A DNA stretch of 25,563 nt from Gp22-AA3 sp964384905 (GTDB taxonomy: Bacteria > Acidobacteriota > Polarisedimenticolia > Gp22-AA2), in assembly GCA_964384905.1 (NCBI GenBank), contig CAYLND010000044.1:1-25563 (forward strand), in the 5' to 3' direction. Positions within the stretch are counted from its first letter, which is position 1, and each line of letters opens with the position of its first letter. A program made the position numbers and the translations under genes. Below, in pieces: positions 1-6,018 of the stretch. The notes beneath the pieces were generated by a model. The model was not told where the DNA came from and did no database searches. It saw only the letters and a program-made list of their open reading frames with translations.

Positions 1-256
1 TCCTGAGAGCCTGAGCGTCCTCGAGGGTCATGACCCCCTCGAGAACAGAATAGGCGCTCCCGAGATCGATCTGGTTGGCTTCGGCGAACTCCTTGGCCCG
101 CCTGTAGCGCTCCTGATCGTCAGCTCCACGCTGGCGATCAGCCGCGAAGCGGTAGCGCCGCCCGCAGCCGGAGCAGGTGGTCACGATCGGGGCGGACATC
201 CGGGCGGGGATCTGCACCTGGGTCAGAGCACGGCACTGGGCGCAGCGAAAGCGCAT
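1..256 (-). CDS. Zinc-ribbon protein, N-terminal part (runs off left edge)
   Basis: An open frame of 85 codons starts at ATG 256 and continues past the left edge of the window. A GAGG sequence lies 6 bases before the ATG. The first 40 residues hold two CxxC knuckles (C5/C8 and C28/C31) in a layout typical of short zinc ribbons of the MJ0042 type. These often cap bacterial regulatory or membrane-anchored proteins. Residues 41-85 are charged and look helical, with no membrane segment yet. The gene is divergent from the plus-strand gene at 390. Function cannot be told from the fragment. The ribbon suggests a protein or nucleic-acid contact module, and what follows outside the window would decide the family. 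Confidence 0.7.
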   Translation of the reverse strand, partial: MRFRCAQCRALTQVQIPARMSAPIVTTCSGCGRRYRFAADRQRGADDQERYRRAKEFAEANQIDLGSAYSVLEGVMTLEDAQALR

Positions 257-311
257 CGAGACCTCGTGACCCCGGCCACGAACGACCCATCCCGGACCGA
301 CGGGTCGAGGG

Positions 312-340
312 TTGACGGGCTGAATCTAGGGCCCTAAGTT
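312..340 (+). promoter_or_regulatory. Possible sigma-70 promoter with palindrome in the spacer
   Basis: TTGACG (312-317) is a 5/6 match to a -35 box. Seventeen bases later lies TAAGTT (335-340), only a 3/6 match to a -10 box. The spacer and -10 region contain the perfect 10-bp palindrome TAGGGCCCTA (327-336), flanked by AA and TT in dyad positions. This is where a repressor could sit. The predicted start point is near 347, downstream of the GTG at 345, so it favours the TTG at 390 as the start of the gene. The -10 match is weak, so the call is tentative. Confidence 0.35.
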
Positions 341-389
341 AGTCGTGTCAAACCGGATCGGGTCGATCCGTCCGGAGGAGGGCGCGGCG

Positions 390-950
390 TTGCCCAACGT
401 CTTCGAGAACCGGGTCATCCGGCCGGTCCGGGTCGTCACCGATCAGCTGACGTTCGATGGACTCCTGAACATCAGCCTGGGCGCGCGCACGCTCGACGAG
501 CTGAACCTGACGGCGCGCGCCTTCCTGACGCTTTCCAGTCCGCATCTCGTCGCCGGTACATGGCCCCTGGACGACGCGCCCTTGATCGTCAACAAGGCCT
601 ACGTCCTGTGCGTCCTGGAGATCCCGGAAATCGGCGTGACCCTGCGGCGCGGCGAGGAGGACCCCGAGCTGCGGCGTTTCGCGCGCGCCGCCGTGCGCTT
701 GAGGCTGCGGGACTACGCCGTGGAAGGGTACGTCCATACCGGACCAGGTGGCAGCGCCCTGATGCGTCTGAATCAGTCGGCCCACCCGTTCCTGGCGCTG
801 CAATCTGCGACGGTGACCGGCCCGCAGGTGGACTTCAGCACACCCTTCCTGGCCGTCAACCGGACGCACATTCTTTCGGCGCAGGAGCTGTTCAGCGTCA
901 ACGCCGTCTCCGAAGAGGTTGCCGCCGCCTCGGAGCACTCCGCCTCCTGA
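390..950 (+). CDS. Hypothetical protein with two tandem copies of a ~65-residue domain
   Basis: This is the only convincing plus-strand gene. I place the start at TTG 390 because GGAGGAGGG (374-382) lies 7 bases before it (186 residues). A GTG at 345 would give 201 residues but has no ribosome-binding site. Counting from the GTG, residues 28-92 and 117-181 align with one gap. Both copies share a VR start, a D/E-G, L-x-x-LN, FL-x-L, a proline and a VN-K/R-x-x-x-L-x-x-x-E end, so the protein is an internal duplication. No signal peptide, membrane segment or catalytic motif is visible. It may belong to the small domain-of-unknown-function families (DUF6812-like) found near pilus or regulatory genes, but this is from memory and unverified. 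It converges on the minor-pilin operon that ends at 986. Confidence 0.75.
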   Translation: MPNVFENRVIRPVRVVTDQLTFDGLLNISLGARTLDELNLTARAFLTLSSPHLVAGTWPLDDAPLIVNKAYVLCVLEIPEIGVTLRRGEEDPELRRFARAAVRLRLRDYAVEGYVHTGPGGSALMRLNQSAHPFLALQSATVTGPQVDFSTPFLAVNRTHILSAQELFSVNAVSEEVAAASEHSAS

Positions 951-985
951 CGCATCGCGAGCGCCGGCGGAGCCAAGACCCCTTC

Positions 986-2329
986 TCAGCGCTCCCGGAA
1001 TCCGACCAGCACGAACGGAAACTCGTCCTGAACCGAGGAGATGTCCGAGGAGCAGTAGCGCGTGTCGCCGGTGCCTCCCCCGGAGTTGTTGTAGGTTGCC
1101 TGTGCCGCCCCGTCGTCGGCGTTCCCCAGAATCCCGTCCGGGCCGGAGCAATCGTCGGAAGTCCACATCGTCCCGTCCGGACCGGCGATGTTTGCGACGA
1201 AGTTGGCCCCCGAGATCACCCCGTTGCCGCCGCCGCTGCGCTGAAAGTTTCCCTTGCCGACCGTGAAGATGGTGCCGGTCCACGCGGCGTTGCCGTTGAA
1301 GGTCAGCGTGCCGGTGACCCACAGCAGGCCGGCCCCGTTGACCCCGCCCCCGACGGTGTAGTCCCCTTCGATGTACACGATGCGTGGCGCGACGGTGGTC
1401 CCCAGCGAGCCGTTGGACGTCGATGAGGTCCCCACGACGTCCGCTGCGGCCCGCACCTTGCGGGCCAGGTCGTGCAGGTAGCCGCAGTCTTTCCAGGACG
1501 GATCGATGCTGGAGTTGATGTTGGTGACTGTGTTGACGCCGGTCTGCCCGCCGGAGGTATAGGTGTCCGGCTTCTTCACTCCTGCTTCCGCGCTGGCCTC
1601 GGCGGCGCTGCCGATGACGCCGATGACCGGCACGTAGAGGCCCGGCACGCCGGCGGCGCAGTCGTCCCCGATGTACTTCTTGGCCGCACTGTTGCCGCCG
1701 TCGAAGTTCGGAGTGGGGCCGATCATCGTGATGGTCGCCGGCATCGAGGGGAAGCTCTGCCGCTCCACGATCGCCTGGACGACTTCGCTGCTGTAGTTCG
1801 AGCCGGTCCCGATGGCGGTGATCATGACGCGTTCGTTCGAATCGGTCACATTGGCGCGCCCGTCGACGGCGTCGTTGGTCAGGAAGGCGGCGTACTTGCC
1901 GGCGCCAAAAGACGTCATCCCCTTGAGCGGAACGTCGTCGCCGTAGCCGGTGAAGCCGGTGCAGTTGCCGTTCGAGTCGAACACGGGCTTGAGGGTCGCG
2001 GGGTCGAAATTGATGACGCCGTTCGGCCCGGCCGCCGCCGACAGCTCGTCGTTGAAGGAGTTTCTCAGCGCCGCGGTCGCGCCCGCCAGATTGACCACGC
2101 GCAGCGTCTCGCGCGCGTCCTCGAGACCCGCCTCCGAGACATAGAAGACGCTCTTCGAGCGCAGATCGACCTGTCCGGTCTTCATCTCGTTCTCGCTGAC
2201 GAACAGGAGAGCCGACCCCATGGCTGTCAGGAGCGCCAGGACGAACACGGCCATCACCAGAGCCGAGCCGCGCTCGTCGGGCGCCGAGGCGCGGGGCGGG
2301 CCGCCGTCGCCTGCACGGTGCCGTCTCAC
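986..2329 (-). CDS. PilX-type minor pilin (second cassette)
   Basis: The start is GTG 2329, which shares the GTGA overlap with the stop of the PilW gene upstream; AGGA lies at a usable distance. The product has 447 residues. Residues 18-45 hold the PilX N-terminal pattern: an ERG-S cleavage region, then the hydrophobic stretch SALVMAVFVLALL. Next comes a helix with SVFYVSEAG, the usual 'AEAG' region of this family. There is no glutamate at +5 of the predicted mature protein, as in GspK/PilX-type subunits. The large remainder is Gly/Asn/Thr-rich and beta-like. It includes a GPDG...DD stretch near residues 383-407 that resembles calcium-binding loops. In known systems PilX-class proteins prime pilus assembly in a tip complex with PilV, PilW and FimU. 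A longer reading frame upstream of 2329 overlaps pilW and is not real. Confidence 0.85.
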   Translation of the reverse strand: MRRHRAGDGGPPRASAPDERGSALVMAVFVLALLTAMGSALLFVSENEMKTGQVDLRSKSVFYVSEAGLEDARETLRVVNLAGATAALRNSFNDELSAAAGPNGVINFDPATLKPVFDSNGNCTGFTGYGDDVPLKGMTSFGAGKYAAFLTNDAVDGRANVTDSNERVMITAIGTGSNYSSEVVQAIVERQSFPSMPATITMIGPTPNFDGGNSAAKKYIGDDCAAGVPGLYVPVIGVIGSAAEASAEAGVKKPDTYTSGGQTGVNTVTNINSSIDPSWKDCGYLHDLARKVRAAADVVGTSSTSNGSLGTTVAPRIVYIEGDYTVGGGVNGAGLLWVTGTLTFNGNAAWTGTIFTVGKGNFQRSGGGNGVISGANFVANIAGPDGTMWTSDDCSGPDGILGNADDGAAQATYNNSGGGTGDTRYCSSDISSVQDEFPFVLVGFRER

Positions 2330-2919
2330 AGCGTCTTCCTGAGCACGACTTCGCTCGAGACCGTGTATCGGATGAGCTGCTTCGTCCGCGGGTCCGCGAC
2401 CGGCGAGCAGGCGGTGAGCCGCACGGTGATGCGGGTCGGGTGCGACATGGAATCGGCGACGAACATCTCCTCTGGCGTGCCGTCGCCGTCGGCGTCGTTG
2501 CAGATCGAATCCGCGAGGGTGACATACGGCTGTGTGGTGTCGCTGGTGGTGCGCCATTCGATGTGATCCGACGTCCAGCGGATGGTGACGTCCTCGCCGG
2601 CATCGTTCGTATCGCCGTCCTCGTTCAGGTCGGCGAACACCTCGATGTAGTTCGTGGTGTTGGTCGGTGACGGATCGAGCCCCACGGCGGCGAAGCCGGC
2701 GTTCTTCGGGTCCCAGCCCGCCGTGCGCAGCACCTGCACGATCATCGACAGGCAGTTGCGCGCGTTCGATTGCACCTCGGCGCTCATCTGCTCGGCCCGG
2801 TTGATCTGCGAGTTCTGGATCATCAGTCCCGCGATCCCCCCGAACACCATGGTCAGGAGAGCCAGGCTGACCAGCATCTCCATCAGGGTGAAGCCGTCTT
2901 CCCCGGAGCCGCGGCTCAT
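2326..2919 (-). CDS. PilW-type minor pilin with calcium-loop-like motifs
   Basis: ATG 2919 overlaps the PilV stop (ATGA), and GAGG lies 5 bases before it. The product is 197 residues, a class III prepilin: a short basic leader ends in G9, cleavage precedes F10, E14 is the +5 glutamate, and a hydrophobic helix runs to about residue 33. The globular part has two acidic loops, D97-x-N-x-D-G-D and N141-D-x-D-x-D-G-x-x-E-E. These look like EF-hand or thrombospondin-type calcium loops. It sits third in a tightly overlapped FimT-PilV-PilW-PilX operon. It is far shorter than the PilW-like protein of the first cassette (907 residues) and lacks FN3 domains. Expected role: minor pilin in the priming or tip complex, processed by PilD. 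Confidence 0.85.
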   Translation of the reverse strand: MSRGSGEDGFTLMEMLVSLALLTMVFGGIAGLMIQNSQINRAEQMSAEVQSNARNCLSMIVQVLRTAGWDPKNAGFAAVGLDPSPTNTTNYIEVFADLNEDGDTNDAGEDVTIRWTSDHIEWRTTSDTTQPYVTLADSICNDADGDGTPEEMFVADSMSHPTRITVRLTACSPVADPRTKQLIRYTVSSEVVLRKTL

Positions 2920-3308
2920 CGCGACCTCAGGCTCGACAGGGTGACCTCTTTCGCCAGTCCGATCGCCGTGCGTGTGGCGATCGCCCGGACGCTGATCGTC
3001 TTCTCGGTCGCCGGGGCGGCGTTGTCGACGACCTGCCAGCGGACCGTCACCTTCGCGTTCGACGTGTCCGAGTAGCCGGAGACGTTGGAGGACAGCCCTC
3101 CGCCGGCGGCGAGCGAGTAGAAATCGGTGGAGCGCAGGAGCTCCATCCGGTCGACGGCGGCGGCCCCGACCGTGCCGATGTCGGCGCCGGCGGCGGTCTC
3201 CTTCATGGCGTAGATGAACATCGGCGCGGCGGCCACGATGCCGATGAACATCAGTGCCAGGGCCAGGAGCACCTCGACCAGGGTGAATCCGGGCACTGCA
3301 CGCTTCAT
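2916..3308 (-). CDS. PilV-type minor pilin (second cassette)
   Basis: ATG 3308 lies 2 bases after the stop of the FimT gene, so translation is probably coupled. The product is 130 residues. The leader MKRAVPG is cleaved before F8 and E12 is the +5 glutamate. The hydrophobic N-terminal helix (VEVLLALALMFIGIVAAAP) is typical of type IV prepilins. The family match to PilV/GspI rests on the short length, the N-terminal pattern and the place between FimT/GspH and PilW. A longer upstream frame lacks a signal and overlaps the FimT gene. Function: minor pseudopilin that helps start pilus assembly. Confidence 0.85.
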   Translation of the reverse strand: MKRAVPGFTLVEVLLALALMFIGIVAAAPMFIYAMKETAAGADIGTVGAAAVDRMELLRSTDFYSLAAGGGLSSNVSGYSDTSNAKVTVRWQVVDNAAPATEKTISVRAIATRTAIGLAKEVTLSSLRSR

Positions 3309-3310
3309 CG

Positions 3311-3829
3311 TCAGGACCCCAGCACCCACGTCGAGCCGTTCCAGCGCTCGACGCGCACCCCGCCCGCGGCGTAAAGGTTGATGCGATAGTTCCCGTCCCC
3401 TCCCTGCACGGCGATGAGGCCGGCCCCCGAGGAGACGGCGCCATTGGCCCCGAACGTCGCCTGATAGAGACTGCCCGAGACGACCGCCAGGGTGACCGCC
3501 GAGCCGCCGTCGGGCCGGGCGAAGGAGATTTTCGACGACAGGGTCAGGGTGGCGAGCGTGATGTCGTCCGTGGAGGTGGACGGATCGTTGAGATCGACGA
3601 CGCTGACGGTGCGACCGGCGGTGTCGATTCGGAACTGGCAGTCGCGGTTGCGGGTGATCGCCTGGGCGCGCGCCAGCTGCATCGACTGCTGCACCTGGTA
3701 GATCGCGGCGCGCATGTCCTCCCTGCCGAGCCACGGGATGGAGTAGGTCGCCGCCGCGACCACCACGATCGACATCAGCACCATCACCACGACGATTTCG
3801 GCGAGACTCGTTCCCGCCTCGCTGCGCAT
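3311..3829 (-). CDS. GspH/FimT-type minor pilin (second cassette)
   Basis: First gene of the second minor-pilin operon. I choose ATG 3829 because GAGGGG lies 7 bases before it and because a good promoter (3855-3883) lies between it and the earlier in-frame ATG at 3892. The product is 172 residues. Cleavage is predicted after G6, with T7 as +1 and E11 as +5, followed by a hydrophobic helix. Residues after about 30 show the GspH/FimT pattern: a helix with AIYQVQQSMQLARAQAITRN, then beta-rich sequence with an aromatic/Gly-rich C terminus. Role: minor pilin, equivalent in position to FimU/GspH, which caps or primes the fibre. Confidence 0.85.
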   Translation of the reverse strand: MRSEAGTSLAEIVVVMVLMSIVVVAAATYSIPWLGREDMRAAIYQVQQSMQLARAQAITRNRDCQFRIDTAGRTVSVVDLNDPSTSTDDITLATLTLSSKISFARPDGGSAVTLAVVSGSLYQATFGANGAVSSGAGLIAVQGGDGNYRINLYAAGGVRVERWNGSTWVLGS

Positions 3830-3854
3830 GGCGTGACCCCTCAGAGCACGGCAG

Positions 3855-3883
3855 AATTTAAGGTCCGACGACGCATAAGTCAA
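3855..3883 (-). promoter_or_regulatory. Sigma-70-like promoter of the second minor-pilin operon
   Basis: On the minus strand TTGACT (3883-3878, 5/6) is separated by 17 bases from TAAATT (3860-3855, 4/6). The start point would be near 3848, leaving about 20 bases before ATG 3829 and its GAGGGG site. It lies in the 76-bp gap after the NtrC-like gene. No sigma-54 type sequence is visible here, so the two minor-pilin cassettes appear to be controlled differently. Confidence 0.55.
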
Positions 3884-3905
3884 AGAGCGCATTGTGTTAG
3901 CGCGC

Positions 3906-5096
3906 TCAGCCCTTCAGAGGCGTGGACGGAAGATGCAGGTCCTCGGGCCGGATCGGATTGCCGTCGCCGAGGATGAGGGCGCGCTCGATGGTGTTCTCCA
4001 GCTCACGGACGTTTCCGGGCCAGGCATAGGCGCACAGCGCCCGGATGGTCTCCGGGGACACCGTGACCGGCCCGCGCTTCTTCTGCTCGGCGGAGAACTT
4101 CTTCAGGAAGTGCCGGGCGAGAATCGGGATGTCGTCGACCCGTTCGCGCAGCGGCGGCACCGTGATCGGAAAAACCGACAGCCGGAAGTAGAGATCCTGG
4201 CGGAAGGCCCCCTGGGCGACCAGCGACTTGAGGTCCTTGTTGGTGGCGGCCACCAGGCGGATGTCGACGCTGCGGGTCTCGGTGCCGCCGACGCGCTCGA
4301 ACTGTCGCTGCTCGATGACCCGCAGGACCTTCCCCTGCAGGGCGAGCGTCAGGTCGCCGATTTCGTCCAGGAACATCGTTCCCTTGTCGGCGATCTCGAA
4401 CTTCCCCTTCTTGGTGCCCGCGGCGCCTGTGAACGCCCCCTTCTCGTAGCCGAACAGCTCGCTCTCCAGCAGATTCTCCGGGATGGCGGCGCAGTTGATC
4501 GGGAAGAACGAGTGGGTCTTGCGGCCGCTCAGATGGTGCACCGCCCGCGCGAACAGCTCCTTCCCCGAGCCGCTCTCCCCCAGGAGCAGGACGGTAGCGT
4601 CGGTGGGCGCGACCTTGCGCACCTGATCGAGTGAGCGATTGAGCGCCGGGCTGTCGCCGAGGATCTCCGGGATCTCCAGCTCGCGCGAGAAGCGCTCCTT
4701 GAGCAGCGTGTTCTCGTGCCGCAGGCTGCGATGGTCGAGGGCTCTTTTGACCAGGGCGAGCAGGTGGTCGGTGTCGACCGGCTTCTCGAGGTAATCGTAG
4801 GCGCCGGCCTTCATGGCGCTCACCGCGTCGCGGATCGTCCCGTAGGCGGTCATCAGGATGACCGGCACCTCGGGGTCGGCCGCCACGGCCGCCTTCAGAA
4901 CCTCGTGGCCCGAGGCGGACGGAAGACGCAGATCGGTCAGCACCACGGCGAACCGGTCGCGCCGGATCTTCTCCAGGGCGGCCCCGCCGTCCGGCGCCTC
5001 GTCCACCCCGAACCCCTCGGCCTCCAGCGTCTTCCTCAGGACGGACCGGAGGCTTTCCTTGTCCTCGACCAGGAGGATGCGATCGGCGGCCTTCAC
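3906..5096 (-). CDS. NtrC-family response regulator lacking the C-terminal HTH
   Basis: Start GTG 5096 overlaps the stop of the gene upstream (GTGA). The product is 396 residues. Residues 1-125 are a receiver domain with the acidic pair E11/D12, phospho-acceptor D55, T83 and K105. Residues 147-375 are the sigma-54-interacting AAA+ domain: Walker A GESGSGKE (173-180), the sigma-54 contact loop GAFTGA (220-225), Walker B MFLDEIGD (241-248) and WPGNVREL (359-366). The protein stops at PSTPLKG, so the Fis-type helix-turn-helix that normally follows (40-60 residues) is absent. Only 76 bp separate the stop from the next gene and no HTH appears there in another frame. Intact activators of known HTH-less types (FlgR, CtcC) work without enhancer binding. 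Its partner is probably the histidine kinase at 11995-13953, and its target the sigma-54 promoter at 11833-11848. Confidence 0.93.
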   Translation of the reverse strand: MKAADRILLVEDKESLRSVLRKTLEAEGFGVDEAPDGGAALEKIRRDRFAVVLTDLRLPSASGHEVLKAAVAADPEVPVILMTAYGTIRDAVSAMKAGAYDYLEKPVDTDHLLALVKRALDHRSLRHENTLLKERFSRELEIPEILGDSPALNRSLDQVRKVAPTDATVLLLGESGSGKELFARAVHHLSGRKTHSFFPINCAAIPENLLESELFGYEKGAFTGAAGTKKGKFEIADKGTMFLDEIGDLTLALQGKVLRVIEQRQFERVGGTETRSVDIRLVAATNKDLKSLVAQGAFRQDLYFRLSVFPITVPPLRERVDDIPILARHFLKKFSAEQKKRGPVTVSPETIRALCAYAWPGNVRELENTIERALILGDGNPIRPEDLHLPSTPLKG

Positions 5097-5950
5097 CGGG
5101 ATTGCGATTCCTGCGCGAAGCGCGTCTCGACCGAGGCGAGCTGGGCCTGCGCCTCCTCCTGTTCTTCTTTCACGGCCTTGATCTCCTCGTCGACCTTCTC
5201 CATGAGCTCCTTGGGACGCATGGTGGCCTCTCCCTGCGTGTCGGCTCCCTCGGGCGGCTTCGGCATGACGCTCAGCGGATTGAGGATCGCCTGTCTCTTC
5301 GCCTGCAGGTAGTCGAGACGCGCCTGGAGCTGCGCCAGACGGTCGCGCAGTCCCTGGATTTGCTGGCTGCGGAATTTCTCCTTCGCCTCGCGGTCGCGGA
5401 ACGGCCGGAGCGGGTCGTCCTCGCTGGCCTGCGGCGCCGCCGGACGCTTCACCGCTGGCGCGCGAGCGCCGGTCGTTCTGCCATCCGGCGCCTTGGCCGG
5501 CGCACCGTGCGGCGTCTGCGCGGCAGGGGCTGCGGGTGCTCCCGGGACGCCGGGTGACGCCTGCGTCGCCGGCGGGCTCGCGGCTTCTTCGTCATCCCCG
5601 GACTCCTCGGCCGCCGGCTTGGGCTTGTGGTACTTCTGGAGGTCGAAATCGGAAAAGCTCAGTGCCGGCCCCGGCCCGCTCGCCGCCTTCGGCGTCGGGC
5701 TGGGAGCGGATGGTTTCGCCTGGGTCGGCGGCTTCGTCGCCGGAGTCGAGCGCGGCGTCGGAGTCGCTTTCGGAGCGGGTGTGGGGGTCGGTTGCGGCGC
5801 CGGCTGCTCTTCGCCGGCCGCCAGCCTGACCGCGGCCGGCGCGAATCCAACCAAGAGGACCGCCAGGACGGTCCCAAGCAGGGTCGATGGACGCGCTCCG
5901 CTGCGCGCGTGCGCCGGGTGCTGACGGGTCTGGGCCGGGTTCGGTTCCAT
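5093..5950 (-). CDS. Membrane-anchored proline/alanine-rich coiled-coil protein, unknown function
   Basis: ATG 5950 is preceded by GGAGAGAGG. The product is 285 residues and I do not recognise a family. Residues 22-45 form one hydrophobic segment (signal or signal anchor). Residues 46-180 are low-complexity Pro/Ala/Thr/Lys with PTPTP-like runs, a likely extended linker. Residues 183-222 and 245-280 are charged heptad-like helices (for example LRDRLAQLQARLDYLQAK), probably coiled coils. The plan, an inner-membrane anchor with a long proline stalk and a distal coiled coil, would suit a protein spanning the periplasm. It lies between the large PilX gene (68-bp gap) and the NtrC gene (overlap), so a role in pilus assembly or signalling is inferred from position alone. 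Confidence 0.8.
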   Translation of the reverse strand: MEPNPAQTRQHPAHARSGARPSTLLGTVLAVLLVGFAPAAVRLAAGEEQPAPQPTPTPAPKATPTPRSTPATKPPTQAKPSAPSPTPKAASGPGPALSFSDFDLQKYHKPKPAAEESGDDEEAASPPATQASPGVPGAPAAPAAQTPHGAPAKAPDGRTTGARAPAVKRPAAPQASEDDPLRPFRDREAKEKFRSQQIQGLRDRLAQLQARLDYLQAKRQAILNPLSVMPKPPEGADTQGEATMRPKELMEKVDEEIKAVKEEQEEAQAQLASVETRFAQESQSR

Positions 5951-6018
5951 CACCTCTCTCCGGTGACGGAAATGTAGTGTCCGCGATCGCCGCGAGCAAG
6001 CCCGCCGGGGATCCGTCG

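Noticed and set aside
951..985. Bidirectional terminator between the convergent genes
   Set aside because: No stem followed by a T-run can be drawn in these 35 bases on either strand.
348..2603. 751-codon minus-strand frame over the PilX gene and the plus-strand gene
   Set aside because: Arg/Gly-rich out-of-frame shadow; the frame 986-2329 has the PilX N terminus.
3830..3905. Search for a frameshifted Fis-type HTH after the NtrC-like gene
   Set aside because: The 76 bp in other frames show no helix-turn-helix pattern and are too short; the gap instead holds a promoter.
5983..5990. GCGATCGC palindrome
   Set aside because: A common 8-bp palindrome in GC-rich DNA with no neighbour copies; no support for a site.
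5971..5999. TTGCTC-N17-TACATT as a promoter before the proline-rich gene
   Set aside because: The -35 part matches only 3 of 6 positions; the gene is more simply read from the sigma-54 operon.
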